From positions 1 through 64,000 of the forward strand of contig NZ_JAGPXY010000005.1 of NCBI RefSeq assembly GCF_018070325.1: DNA of 64,000 bases. The letters run 5' to 3'. Shown piece by piece: positions 33,916 to 43,018 of the stretch. Each line of letters begins with the position of its first letter. Within the stretch, counting starts at the first letter, position 1. This DNA comes from Micromonospora sp. H61 (GTDB lineage Bacteria > Actinomycetota > Actinomycetes > Mycobacteriales > Micromonosporaceae). The notes beneath the pieces were generated by a model that ran no database searches, had not been told where the DNA came from, and saw only the letters and a program-made list of their open reading frames with translations. A program made the position numbers and the translations under genes.

Positions 33916-34229
33916 GCGGCCGGAAGGTCCGCCGGCAGCGCCCGCGCCGCCACCACCGCCGCGACCGGCAGCGGGCCGTACACGTGCGGGAAGAGTTGCC
34001 CGCCGCGCGACGGCTCCCACCGCAGCGCGTCGCCCAGCCGCTCCTCCTCGACGCTGAGCATTGTCACCCCGGTCGCCCCGGTGAAGTACCGCCGTGCCGT
34101 CTCGACCACCTGGTCGGAGCCGGAGAGATGGATGAAGCCGTCCTGCCGGTCCACCGCGGAGCCGGTGAAGGCACCGGCGGCGAGGGCGTCGTCCCATTCG
34201 GCGCTCGACAGCAGTTTGTAGATCACCAC
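33888..34229 (-). CDS. DUF952 family protein
   Basis: A 113-residue protein of the DUF952 family. It begins MVIYKLLSSAEWDDALAAGAF with QDGFIHLSGSDQVVETARRYF near 49-69 and RWEPSRGGQLFPHVYGPLP near 90. The function is not established; the fold is thought to be ADP-ribosyltransferase-like. The terminal codons lie in a 24-base tandem repeat, so loss or gain of a unit could change only the region after the stop. It is divergent from the small acidic protein gene. Confidence 0.88.
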   Translation of the reverse strand: MVIYKLLSSAEWDDALAAGAFTGSAVDRQDGFIHLSGSDQVVETARRYFTGATGVTMLSVEEERLGDALRWEPSRGGQLFPHVYGPLPVAAVVAARALPADLPAADAVAALLA

Positions 34230-34339
34230 AGCAGCGTACGGGGCCGTGGTCGGCGCGCCCGCCCGGTTTTCGCCGGTACCGCCGCGCCCGTCGCCTCCCG
34301 CCGGGCATGCTCAGGTCAAGGGCCGCGGAGGGATGGGCG

Positions 34340-34651
34340 ATGCAGAGCTACGACGATGACTGGACCGACAGCCAGCGCGCGCTGTACGACGAGTGCTACC
34401 AGGCTGGCGGCGAGTGGGCCGACGACCCGGACACGTCGTCCGACGACGTGCAGCACGTGATCAACCTGGCCGAGGCGGACGACGACGCCTTCCAGGACGC
34501 CGAGATCGACTATCCGGCCCTGGTCGACGCTGTCACCCAGGCCAGCGGGGTCAGCGTCACCAGCGTGCCGGCCAGCCACGAGGACCCGGGCTTCCGCGGG
34601 TTCACCGACGGCGTCCGGGACGCCACCGCCGACGACACCTTCGGCCTGTAG
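34340..34651 (+). CDS. Small acidic hypothetical protein
   Basis: A 103-residue very acidic protein (MQSYDDDWTDSQRALYDE, then DDPDTSSDDVQHVINLAEADDDAFQDAE). The ATG at 34340 is preceded by GGAGGG at good distance; the frame is open 11 codons upstream. No domain recognised. Codon use is like the neighbours and the sharp acidic composition suggests a real soluble protein. Confidence 0.7.
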   Translation: MQSYDDDWTDSQRALYDECYQAGGEWADDPDTSSDDVQHVINLAEADDDAFQDAEIDYPALVDAVTQASGVSVTSVPASHEDPGFRGFTDGVRDATADDTFGL

Positions 34652-34748
34652 CGGCCGGTAGCCCGCCCGGCGCGGGTGGGCGGCCTCCCGGTCCGCGCGC
34701 ACTTCTGCCACCATTCGCAGAACAGCGCTGCGAGGGACGGGGGCACGG

Positions 34749-35405
34749 GTGCGGATCCTGCTGGTGGAGGACGACCGCCGGGTGGCCGCTGCGCTGTCCT
34801 CCGCCCTCACCCGCCGGGGGTACGAGGTCGAGCACGCCGCCACCGTTGCCGCCGCGCTCTCCGCCGCACCCTGTGACCTGGTGCTGCTCGACCTGACGCT
34901 GCCCGACGGGGACGGCACGGACCTGTGCCGGGAGCTGCGTCGGCGCAGCAGTCAGCTCGGCATCATCGCGGTGACCGCCCGGGGTGAGGAACGTGACCGG
35001 GTGCTGGGTCTGCGCCTGGGCGCGGACGACTACGTGGTCAAGCCGTTCTCGATGGTGGAGTTGCAGGCCCGCATCGAGGCGGTGTTGCGCCGTGCCGCGA
35101 ACGCGGCGCCCGAGCGGCACCTCATCGAGGCTGGGCCGGTCCGCATCGACGTGGCAGCGCGGACGGTGACCGTCGAGGGCCGTGCCGTCACGTTGACCCG
35201 CAAGGAGTTCGACGTGCTGCTCTCGCTGGCCCGCCAGCCCGGGGTGGCGGTGCCCCGCGACCGGATCCTGCTCGACGCCTGGGGCACCACCTGGGCCGAC
35301 CGGCACACCGTAGAGGTGCACGTCGGCTCGCTGCGCGGCAAGCTCGGCGACTCCCGCCTGGTGGAGACCGTACGCGGCGTCGGCTACCGACTGCGCGACG
35401 CGTGA
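34749..35405 (+). CDS. OmpR-family response regulator
   Basis: A 218-residue regulator. The receiver domain has D7/D8 in VEDDRR, the phospho-acceptor D48 in LVLLDLTLPDGDG and K98 in DDYVVKPF. A winged-helix DNA-binding domain follows (LTRKEFDVLLSLARQPG to VRGVGYRLRD). The GTG start is set by the conserved N-terminus. It is 9 bases upstream of its sensor kinase. The downstream TAXI-type protein gene is on the other strand. Confidence 0.95.
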   Translation: MRILLVEDDRRVAAALSSALTRRGYEVEHAATVAAALSAAPCDLVLLDLTLPDGDGTDLCRELRRRSSQLGIIAVTARGEERDRVLGLRLGADDYVVKPFSMVELQARIEAVLRRAANAAPERHLIEAGPVRIDVAARTVTVEGRAVTLTRKEFDVLLSLARQPGVAVPRDRILLDAWGTTWADRHTVEVHVGSLRGKLGDSRLVETVRGVGYRLRDA

Positions 35406-35414
35406 GGAGCTGAC

Positions 35415-36845
35415 GTGCGCCGTCGCCTGGTGATCAGCTATCTGCTGCTGATGGTCCTCGTCCTCATCGCGTTGGAGACCCCACTGGCCGCCACCATGGC
35501 CAGCCGCGAGACCGAACGGGTCCGCGCCGACCGGCTCGCCGACGCCACCCGGTTCGCCTCGCTGGCCGGTCCGGCGTTGCGTGACGGCGGCCCTGGCCCG
35601 ATCGAGTCGGAGCTGACCAGCTACGACGACCTGTACGCGATCAGCGCCGCGATCGTCGACCGGGACCGGAACATCCCGGTCTCGTCGCCGAGGTGGCAGG
35701 CCAGCCCGGGGACCGCGACGGTGCTGGACGTCGCGCTGTCCGGGCAGCAGACCAGCGCCCCCGAGTCGGTCTGGCCCTGGACGACCGACCCCGTGGTGGT
35801 GGCGGTGCCGATAAACGACGGAGGTGAGGTGCTCGGAGCGGTGGTGATCGTGACCCCGGCCGGCCCGATCCGCCGAGCCGTCGTCGCGTGGTGGCTGCTG
35901 CTCGCCCTGGCCGGTCTGCTCGCCGTGCTGGCCTGCGTGCTCACCGCGTTCGGGCTGGCCGGTTGGGTGCTGCGACCGGTCACCGAGCTGGACGCGGTCA
36001 CCCACGAGATCGCCGAGGGCGACCGGGGCGCCCGGGTGCAGCACCGGCTGGGACCGCCGGAGCTGCGCCGCCTCGCGGCCAGCTTCAACCACATGGCCGA
36101 CGTGGTCTCCGACGTGATGGACCGGCAGCGTGCCTTCGTCGCGCACGCCAGCCACCAACTGCGCAACCCGCTCACCGCGCTGCGGCTGCGGGTGGAGGAG
36201 TTGGGGCCCAGCCTCACCGACCCGGACGGTCGGTCCGAGCACCGGCTGGCCCTGGAGGAGACCGACCGGCTCGCGCTGGTGCTCGACGCGCTGCTCACCC
36301 TCGCCCGCGCCGAACGGGAGGAGAACGAGCGCGTCACGGTGGACGCCGCCGCGGTGGCCGCCTCCCGGGTGGCCGCGTGGGCGCCGCTGGCCCGGCACCG
36401 GTCGGTCGCGTTGCGGCTGGCCACGACCGACGCCCCGGCGTACGCGCAGACCGTGCCGACCGCCGTCGACCAGGCGCTGGACGCGCTCATCGACAACGCG
36501 GTGAAGTTCAGCGGGGCGGGCGGGGCGGTGACGGTGACGGTGGCCCGCCGCGACGGCGGGGTGGCGCTGGAGGTTCGCGACTCCGGCCCCGGCATGACCG
36601 AGAGTCAGCTCGGTCAGGCGACCGAGCGGTTCTGGCGGGCCCCGGACGCGCAGAACGTGGACGGGGCGGGGCTCGGTCTGACCATCGCCGCCGTGCTGGT
36701 GGACGCCTCGGACGGGCGGCTCACCATGCGCCCGGGGGAGTCGCGGGGGCTGATCGCCGCCCTGTGGTTCCCGACGCCGACCCTTGCGGTGGAGTCGGCG
36801 GAGGAGGAACCGGCCGCCGACCTGCGACCCTCCCCGGCGCGGTGA
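35415..36845 (+). CDS. Sensor histidine kinase with HAMP domain
   Basis: A 476-residue kinase. There are two membrane segments (about 5-25 and 158-178) with a 130-residue extracellular sensor between them. A HAMP domain follows, then the phosphorylation helix FVAHASHQLRNPLTALRLR with H247. The ATPase domain has DNAVKFSG (N box), DSGPGMTESQLG (G1) and GAGLGLTIAAVL (G2). The SHQLRNPL form rather than SHELRTPL is a mild variant. It probably phosphorylates the adjacent regulator; the signal is unknown. Confidence 0.94.
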   Translation: MRRRLVISYLLLMVLVLIALETPLAATMASRETERVRADRLADATRFASLAGPALRDGGPGPIESELTSYDDLYAISAAIVDRDRNIPVSSPRWQASPGTATVLDVALSGQQTSAPESVWPWTTDPVVVAVPINDGGEVLGAVVIVTPAGPIRRAVVAWWLLLALAGLLAVLACVLTAFGLAGWVLRPVTELDAVTHEIAEGDRGARVQHRLGPPELRRLAASFNHMADVVSDVMDRQRAFVAHASHQLRNPLTALRLRVEELGPSLTDPDGRSEHRLALEETDRLALVLDALLTLARAEREENERVTVDAAAVAASRVAAWAPLARHRSVALRLATTDAPAYAQTVPTAVDQALDALIDNAVKFSGAGGAVTVTVARRDGGVALEVRDSGPGMTESQLGQATERFWRAPDAQNVDGAGLGLTIAAVLVDASDGRLTMRPGESRGLIAALWFPTPTLAVESAEEEPAADLRPSPAR

Positions 36846-36855
36846 GGCCCGGCCG

Positions 36856-37803
36856 TCACGGTTTGGTGGCGCGGTACCAGGACGCCGCGCCCGGGTGCAG
36901 CGACAGCGGCGCGGTGACGATCGCCGAGCGGGGGCTCATCCGTCCCGCCGCCGGATGGGCGGCGGCCAGCTCGGCCCGGCGTTCCATCAGCAGCCGGGTC
37001 ACCTCACGGACCAACGGCTCCGGCAGGTCGGCCCGGACGATCAGGTAGTTCGGGTCGGCCACGGTGGTCACCGCGTCCACCCCGTACACCGAGCGGGGGA
37101 TGTCCCGGGAGACGTAGACCTGGCCGTAGCGCGAGCGCAGCGGCTCGGTCCACTCGCTGAGGTCCACGATCCGAATGGCGCTGGCCTCGGCCAACTCCTC
37201 GATGCCCCGGACCGGCAACCCACCGGAGAAGAAGAACGCGTCGATCCGCCCGGACCGCAGCGCCGTCACCGAATCGTCCAGTCCGAGCCGTTCCCGGCGC
37301 ACCTCGTCACCACCGAGGCGGGCCACCTCCAGCAGCCGGGTCGCGGTGATCTCGGTGCCCGAGCCGGCCGCGCCGACGGAGACTCGCCGGCCCCGCAGGT
37401 CGGCGACAGTACGGACCGGGCCGCCGCTCGTGGTGACGAGGTGCAGTTGGTCGTCGTACACCCGGGCGACGGCATCGACAGTGGGGCTTCCCGCCGTGCT
37501 GGTGGGCAGCACGTCGGCCTGGGTGAAGCCCAGCTCGGCCCCGCCGGAGCCGACGAGTTGAACGTTCTCCGCCGAGGCGGCGGTGACCACCACGCTGGCC
37601 CGTACGTCGGGGAGTTCCCGGTTGAGGATGGCCGCCAGGGACTGCCCGAACGCGTAGTAGACAGCGGTGGGGCTACCGGTGGCGATCCGGATCGACGTCG
37701 GGTCGGTCGGGGTGTCCCGGCAGCTGGCGACGGCCAGGTTCGCGATCAGCAGGACCGTCGACAGGGTGGCCAGGCCGGCGCGGCGGGACGAGGTACGACT
37801 CAC
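36856..37803 (-). CDS. TAXI-family TRAP transporter solute-binding lipoprotein
   Basis: A 315-residue periplasmic-type binding protein of the TAXI family. Marks are IRIATGSPTAVYYAFGQSLAAILN, SAENVQLVGSGGAELGFTQADV, GRRVSVGAAGSGTEITATRLLE and RIDAFFFSGGLPVRGIEELA. A lipobox-like LIANLAVASC ends at a cysteine near residue 28, so it is probably a lipoprotein. The GTG at 37803 removes a basic 12-residue extension. It converges with the two-component system (10 bases apart). No TRAP permease is encoded here, so it may be a sensor accessory; that is inference. Confidence 0.88.
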   Translation of the reverse strand: MSRTSSRRAGLATLSTVLLIANLAVASCRDTPTDPTSIRIATGSPTAVYYAFGQSLAAILNRELPDVRASVVVTAASAENVQLVGSGGAELGFTQADVLPTSTAGSPTVDAVARVYDDQLHLVTTSGGPVRTVADLRGRRVSVGAAGSGTEITATRLLEVARLGGDEVRRERLGLDDSVTALRSGRIDAFFFSGGLPVRGIEELAEASAIRIVDLSEWTEPLRSRYGQVYVSRDIPRSVYGVDAVTTVADPNYLIVRADLPEPLVREVTRLLMERRAELAAAHPAAGRMSPRSAIVTAPLSLHPGAASWYRATKP

Positions 37804-37876
37804 GCGGTGCACTGTGCGCCGTCGGGCGGGTGCGCGCAAGCCCGGGTTGGCGGTGTCCCGGACGGTCGGAACCCGC

Positions 37877-38623
37877 TCAGCAGGCGGCGCGACCTGCCGG
37901 CGCCACGCCCGCGCCCCGTGCCGACGCCGGGGTCACCCCGGGCGCCGTCCCGGGTTCCGCCATCGGCCCGCGCGCCGGCTCCAACGCCGCGCTGCGCAGG
38001 ATCCGTTGCCGGTCCGCGCCGTCGGCCACGCTGACCAGGAAGCAACCGGTGCCGGGGCGGAGCCGGGCCGGCACGTCGAGCACGGCCGCGCCCCGGATCA
38101 GCACCGCGGCCAGCTCCCGGTCGGTGAGCCGGACACCGAGGATGTGCCGGCGGACGTGCCGCCCGGCGGCCAGCAACGCCGAACGCCAGGCCGCCTCCGC
38201 CAGGCGGGTCACCAACCGCCGGCGGGCCGGTGAGGCGCCAGGCAGCGGCCCGCCGAGCAGCTCGCGTCGCCCCTGCCACCAGCCCGCGTCCAACATCCGG
38301 GTGTACGCGCCCTGGTGCTCCCGGGGCACCCACAGCCGGTGCAGCTCGTAGCGGCGACGCAGGCCGCCGACGGCCACCTCGTGGGTGACCGGGATGTCGA
38401 GCCGGTTGAGCAGTTGCCGCATCCGCTGCGCGGCGTCCTCCCGGTTGAACTCCACCCCGGCGGTGTGCTCGGCACGGACCGCGCTGGGCCGGGCGGCGGT
38501 CGGTGGTGGTGTGCAACGCAGCAGGCAGGCAGCCTCGAACGCGTCGCCCAGTGTCAGCCAGCCCAGCGGGGACGGGGCGGTCGGGGTGTGGGGCCGGTCG
38601 AGCACTGCGGGTTCGTGGGTCAA
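37877..38623 (-). CDS. Hypothetical actinobacterial protein
   Basis: A 248-residue protein without a recognised domain. It is Arg/Ala-rich with LGWLTLGDAFEAACLLRC near 20, REDAAQRMRQLLNRLDIPVTHEVAVGG near 62 and RELAAVLIRGAAVLDVPARLRPG near 170. It contains two cysteines in the first third and no signal or membrane segment. It is monocistronic. Confidence 0.6.
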   Translation of the reverse strand: MTHEPAVLDRPHTPTAPSPLGWLTLGDAFEAACLLRCTPPPTAARPSAVRAEHTAGVEFNREDAAQRMRQLLNRLDIPVTHEVAVGGLRRRYELHRLWVPREHQGAYTRMLDAGWWQGRRELLGGPLPGASPARRRLVTRLAEAAWRSALLAAGRHVRRHILGVRLTDRELAAVLIRGAAVLDVPARLRPGTGCFLVSVADGADRQRILRSAALEPARGPMAEPGTAPGVTPASARGAGVAPAGRAAC

Positions 38624-38729
38624 CGGAGGCTCCCTTGTCGGAGTCTGGGTTGCCCTACCGTGGCCCCTGGCACGCCGTTACGGAACCGGTCCGGCCCAGC
38701 CTTGAGCAAATCTTGCGGCTGCGGTGCCC

Positions 38730-39527
38730 CTACAGGTCGGTGACCACCAGATCCAGCTGGCGCACCCGGCCCGCGGCAGTGTCGTGCTCCAGCACTGTGT
38801 GCTTCAACTCCCGCAGGGCGCCCACCAGCTCCGCGGCGGTGCGCGGCCGGGCGCCGGCGACGAGCAGGTCCCGGACCAGACGCCCCTTTGTCGCCTTGTT
38901 GAAGTGACTGACCACCGAGCGGACCGGCACGCCGTCGACCTCCCGTTCGTGCAGAACCCGCACGGTGACCGTGCGCTCGGCCAGCTCACCGCGCGGCGTC
39001 CAGGTGGCGGCGTACGCGCCCGAGCGCAGGTCCAGCACCGGGCCGCGCCCGGCGGCGGCGTCCACCGCCGGCGTCAGCTCCCTGCGCCAGTACGTCGACA
39101 GCGCCCCGACGTCGGGCAGGCGGGCGCCGATCGGGCAGCGGTACGGCGGGATCCGGTCGGCCAACCGGACCGCGCCCCACAACCCGGAGCTGATCAGGAT
39201 CGACCGGCGGGCCGCCCGTTGCGCCGTGGCCGGCAACGAGGCCAGGTCCAACGCCTCGTAGAGCACCCCGGTGTAGAGCCGCTCGGCCGGCGCGGTGGCC
39301 GCCTCCCGCAGTCGGGCGTTGCGCCGCAGCTCGCCCCGCTGGCCCTCGCTGAGGCCGAGCGCCGCCCGCGCGGCCTCCTCGTCCGGCCCGGCGCTCAGCG
39401 CCACAAGGGCGTCCAGCACCCGCTGGCGGGCCGGGTTCAGCTCGGGCAGCGAGAGCCGGTCCGGGGCCCAACGCCGTCCGGTGCCGGCGTCGGCCTTCCC
39501 CTCCGAGGGCGGCAACAGGATGAGCAT
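38730..39527 (-). CDS. yaaA: YaaA family protein (DUF328/UPF0246), peroxide stress
   Basis: A 265-residue protein of the YaaA family. It begins MLILLPPSEGKADAG and contains LYTGVLYEALDL, LISSGLWGAVRLADRIPPYRCPIG, a YWRRELTP block, and VSHFNKATKGRLVRDLL, all typical. In E. coli YaaA limits free iron and protects DNA during peroxide stress; the family also shows DNA-binding properties. The ATG at 39527 starts exactly at the conserved N-terminus; the longer frame to 39830 is not used. Confidence 0.92.
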   Translation of the reverse strand: MLILLPPSEGKADAGTGRRWAPDRLSLPELNPARQRVLDALVALSAGPDEEAARAALGLSEGQRGELRRNARLREAATAPAERLYTGVLYEALDLASLPATAQRAARRSILISSGLWGAVRLADRIPPYRCPIGARLPDVGALSTYWRRELTPAVDAAAGRGPVLDLRSGAYAATWTPRGELAERTVTVRVLHEREVDGVPVRSVVSHFNKATKGRLVRDLLVAGARPRTAAELVGALRELKHTVLEHDTAAGRVRQLDLVVTDL

Positions 39528-39591
39528 GGGTCTCCTCGACGGGCGAAACTGCGGCGCCCACGCGCCGGCCCGGCCAGCGTACGACCAGCCC

Positions 39592-41253
39592 CTACCGCCA
39601 GGGCCGCACCGGGGTGTCGGGGTGGTACACGCGATAGCCGCCGACCTCCCGCACCGGCGCGGTGTCGGCCCGGTCGGCGAGCAGCCGGCGCAGCCGACGG
39701 TCCATCGGCGAGTCGATCTCCACCACGTAGCCCGGCCGCTCGGCCCGCCCCACCTGCCGCCAGTACGGCCGGTAGCGGTTCTGTCCCGGCGACAGGTCCC
39801 CGTCGAGCACCCCGCAGACCACCGACTCATCCGTGTTGAAGATCAATCGGTTGCAGGTCCAGTAGTCCCCGTACACCTCGTGGGGTCCGTCGGCGCGTAG
39901 GGCGGCGGCCAACTCCCGGGCCTGGCGCTCCTCGGTCCGCGACGCCGCGGTGCCGGTGGCCGCGAACAGCACGGTGATCACTAGGGTGGTGACGGTCAGT
40001 GCGGCCAGCACGGCGGCGGACAGCGCGCCGGTGAGCCGTCCCAGCACGCTGCTGGTGCCCCGCCAGGCGGTGAGCGCCGCCACCCAGAGCGGCCAGAGCA
40101 CCGCCGGCAGCGACAGTTGCAGCACCGACAGGTAGCGGGCGTTGTCCAGCGGGCTGGTCGCGGCGAGCGGACTGCGCACGTACGACAGCAGTGTCAACGC
40201 CGCGCCGGCGATCAGCGCGAGCTGCACGACCGGCCCGACCCGCTCCCCACGCAGCGCCCCGGCCCCGCGTCCGACCCGCTCCCCGTGGGGCGCCCCGACG
40301 GCGCGACGGTACGCGAGCACAGCGAGTGCCGCGCCGGCCAGCAGCAGCACCGGGTACAGCACGCCGAACCACTGTTGCCAGCGTCCGCAGCCGTCCACCG
40401 GGCAGAGCCCGTGCGCCAGCGGCACCCCCTCCAGCAGGCCGCCCCGGATCCGGTCGGACCACGGCGGCTGCGGCCCGGCCTTGGTGCTGATCTCCCGGAA
40501 CACCGACAGCGAGTCCTCACCGGGCCCGGCCCGCAGGTTGTCCACGATCATCGGGGCCACACCGACGACCACCCCCGCCACCAGCATCAGACCGGACCAG
40601 CCGAGCAACTCCCGCCGTACCGCCCAGACCAGTGCCAACCCGGCCACCGCGAGGTACGGCAGGATCAGCCAGTCCGACCAGACGGCCAGTCCGACGAGCA
40701 GCCCGAACAGACCGATCGCGAGCCGTCGGCGGTGGACAGTGCCGGCCGCCAACCCCACTGTGATCAACAGCATCAGCAGCACCGCCGGCTTCACCTCCGG
40801 CCGCCCACCGACGACGGTGAGCTGGTCGCGCACCACCCGCTCCGGCCCGAGCGCGAGCAGACCCACCACGAAGGCGGCGAACCACGGGGTGCCGAGCCGA
40901 CGGGTCAACCGGTGGATCAGGTAGAGGAAGATCGCGTACAGGGCGAGCATCGGCAGGCGCAGCACCGGCCAGCTCGGCCCGGCCACCGCCACCAGGGGAG
41001 CGGCCAGGTACGACTCCAGCATCCCCATGTAGTGCTGGCCGTAGAGGAAGACCGGGTGTTCCCGGCCCTGCCCGATGTGCAGCGCGGCGAGCCCGAAGGT
41101 CGCCTCGTCGCTGTTCGACACCGGCACCGTGAACAGCGTCAGGACCAGCCGGTAGACGACACCGGCGAGCCCGAACAGCAGCGCGACGAGCGCCGGCCGA
41201 TCGAGTCGCGGGCGCCATCGCCCACGGTGGTGCTCTGGATGCGACACGACCAA
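39592..41253 (-). CDS. GT39/ArnT-like membrane glycosyltransferase
   Basis: A 553-residue protein with about eleven membrane segments. The first external loop VPVSNSDEATFGLAALHIGQG carries the DE pair found at the GT-C catalytic site. LYGQHYMGMLESYLAAP follows, typical of the PMT_2/GT39 group. A soluble tail from about 465 includes YGDYWTCNRLIFNTDESVVCG with two cysteines. The linker near 330 has an imperfect duplicated GERVG segment. The lipid-linked donor and acceptor are unknown. Confidence 0.8.
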   Translation of the reverse strand: MVVSHPEHHRGRWRPRLDRPALVALLFGLAGVVYRLVLTLFTVPVSNSDEATFGLAALHIGQGREHPVFLYGQHYMGMLESYLAAPLVAVAGPSWPVLRLPMLALYAIFLYLIHRLTRRLGTPWFAAFVVGLLALGPERVVRDQLTVVGGRPEVKPAVLLMLLITVGLAAGTVHRRRLAIGLFGLLVGLAVWSDWLILPYLAVAGLALVWAVRRELLGWSGLMLVAGVVVGVAPMIVDNLRAGPGEDSLSVFREISTKAGPQPPWSDRIRGGLLEGVPLAHGLCPVDGCGRWQQWFGVLYPVLLLAGAALAVLAYRRAVGAPHGERVGRGAGALRGERVGPVVQLALIAGAALTLLSYVRSPLAATSPLDNARYLSVLQLSLPAVLWPLWVAALTAWRGTSSVLGRLTGALSAAVLAALTVTTLVITVLFAATGTAASRTEERQARELAAALRADGPHEVYGDYWTCNRLIFNTDESVVCGVLDGDLSPGQNRYRPYWRQVGRAERPGYVVEIDSPMDRRLRRLLADRADTAPVREVGGYRVYHPDTPVRPWR

Positions 41254-41420
41254 CGCCCCCGTCGTCGTCCCGACCGGAGTGTTTCACGTTCGGCCGGGTC
41301 GCCGAGGTGGATCGGCGTAGCCGGGGTGGGGCTGGATCGTCTCCACGGTGGCCGGGCCGCAGCGCGCTGCCGGGCTCGGCTCGCGTGGCCGTGGCTGTCG
41401 ACGTGTGGCAGGGTTGGCGC

Positions 41421-42461
41421 GTGCCACCCACTCCCGCCGGCCAACTGGCCGTTCCGAACCTGCACCGGGCTGCGCGGATCGAGGACGCCGTTCACCAGCT
41501 CGTCGAGCGCCGGCTGCGGCGCACCGGCTGGCGGGTCAACATCGTCGCGTACACCGGCTACGGCGCGCCGGGTTGGGTGCGCGTGATGTGTCGGGTGCTG
41601 CTGGGCCGTCCGGACACCCGCCAGCGGGGTCGGCTGGACAAGGTTCGCGGCTGGCGCAGCTTCACGACGCTGCCGAACAAGCACGTCACGGTGACCATCG
41701 AGGCCGGCGGGGTGCGGCACGAGACGCGGGCCGACCGCAGCGGCTTCGTCGACACCCTGGTCGAGGCGGACCTGCCGCCCGGTTGGGGTACGGTCCGGCT
41801 CAGTGTCCCGGACGCCGAGCCGGTCGACGCCCCGGTGCGCATCCTCGACCCGGAGGTCAAGTTCGGCATCATCTCCGACATCGACGACACGGTGATGGTG
41901 ACCGCGCTGCCCCGGCCGCTGCTCGCCGCATGGAACACGTTCGTGCTCGACGAGCACGCCCGCAACGCGGTGCCCGGCATGGCGGTGCTCTACGAGCGGC
42001 TGGTCACCGCGCACCCCGGCGCACCGGTGTTCTACCTCTCCACCGGGGCCTGGAACGTGGCGCCCACGCTGACCCGCTTCCTGTCCCGGCACCTCTATCC
42101 GGCCGGGCCGCTGCTGCTCACCGACTGGGGTCCGACCGCCGACCGGTGGTTCCGCAGCGGGCGGGAGCACAAGCGGGTCACCCTGGCCCGGATGGCCAAG
42201 GAGTTTCCCGACGTGAAGTGGCTGTTGGTGGGCGACGACGGGCAGCACGACCAGGAGATCTACCGCGAGTTCGCCGCCGCCCACCCGGAGAACGTCGCCG
42301 GGGTGGCGATCCGTCGGCTCTCCCCGACGCAGTCGGTGCTGGCCGGTAGCCTGCCTGCCCCGGCAGGTGCGTCGTCGGCGGGACCGGTGGGGCAGAAGTG
42401 GCTCTCCGCCCCGGACGGCGCCGGCCTGTGGCAGCTGCTGCGCGACGCCGGCCTGGTCTGA
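41421..42461 (+). CDS. App1-like DUF2183 phosphatase domain protein
   Basis: A 346-residue protein with the App1 (DUF2183) catalytic region: FGIISDIDDTVMVTALPRP near 150 is the DxDxT/V phosphatase motif, and FYLSTGAWNVAP, WGPTADRWFRSGREHKRV and LLVGDDGQHDQEIYREFA follow in order. Yeast App1 is a phosphatidate phosphatase; bacterial relatives have not been firmly assigned. The N-terminal 130 residues look beta-rich. The GTG at 41421 was chosen because the upstream part is Arg-rich noise; there is no clear ribosome site. Confidence 0.87.
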   Translation: MPPTPAGQLAVPNLHRAARIEDAVHQLVERRLRRTGWRVNIVAYTGYGAPGWVRVMCRVLLGRPDTRQRGRLDKVRGWRSFTTLPNKHVTVTIEAGGVRHETRADRSGFVDTLVEADLPPGWGTVRLSVPDAEPVDAPVRILDPEVKFGIISDIDDTVMVTALPRPLLAAWNTFVLDEHARNAVPGMAVLYERLVTAHPGAPVFYLSTGAWNVAPTLTRFLSRHLYPAGPLLLTDWGPTADRWFRSGREHKRVTLARMAKEFPDVKWLLVGDDGQHDQEIYREFAAAHPENVAGVAIRRLSPTQSVLAGSLPAPAGASSAGPVGQKWLSAPDGAGLWQLLRDAGLV

Positions 42462-42487
42462 CCACGCCCGTTGGCCACGAAGACGAG

Positions 42488-43018
42488 TTACCGGCCTTCG
42501 AACACGTCCTCAAGCACGAGTCTTGCCCGGCCTGGCACCTCTTCTTCAGGGAAGATCTCGGCACAGAGGCTGAGCACCTGCTCGGTAGTGGTCAACTCGA
42601 GATGCTCCACCAGGAATCGGATGTCTTCGGCGTCCCGACGTCGCGCGGCGAGCACTTTCATGGCGAGCAGGTGTTCCGGGGACGCTGCCGAGACCCGTAG
42701 GCCTGGGTGGTCGAAGACGCGCGGCGCTGCTGCGTCGCCCCCGGCGGCGACGTATGCGCTGGCTTGTTCGTTCAGCCACCAATGCGGTAGGCCGAGTTCA
42801 TCCGCGACAGCCCGCGCTTCATCGAGCACGATGCCGTGTGGTTGGAACACCGCGTCGATGTCCCGGGTTGCTCGCCGCGCGTCGTATGCCAGCGCCATGG
42901 CAGCCCCGCCAAAGATGTACAGGTCAGCGACCACACCTCTCTTGGCTAACCGGTCGCCGAGTCTGCGTAGGGCGTTTTCGATCGCCGCCCGATCCAGCAG
43001 GGGGTCGTCGAGGCTCAT
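42488..43018 (-). CDS. Nucleotidyltransferase-fold protein, possible toxin of a toxin-antitoxin pair
   Basis: A 176-residue protein with a minimal nucleotidyltransferase core. LYIFGGAAMALAYDARRATRDIDAVF holds the GG...(DxD) signature (GGAAMALA then RDIDAVF), and HLLAMKVLAARRRDAEDIRFL a second block, as in DUF6036/AbiEii-type proteins. It overlaps the upstream gene by 4 bases (ATGA), the usual order of antitoxin-like gene first. NTase toxins of this fold modify tRNA or other targets. Toxicity here is not shown. Confidence 0.75.
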   Translation of the reverse strand: MSLDDPLLDRAAIENALRRLGDRLAKRGVVADLYIFGGAAMALAYDARRATRDIDAVFQPHGIVLDEARAVADELGLPHWWLNEQASAYVAAGGDAAAPRVFDHPGLRVSAASPEHLLAMKVLAARRRDAEDIRFLVEHLELTTTEQVLSLCAEIFPEEEVPGRARLVLEDVFEGR

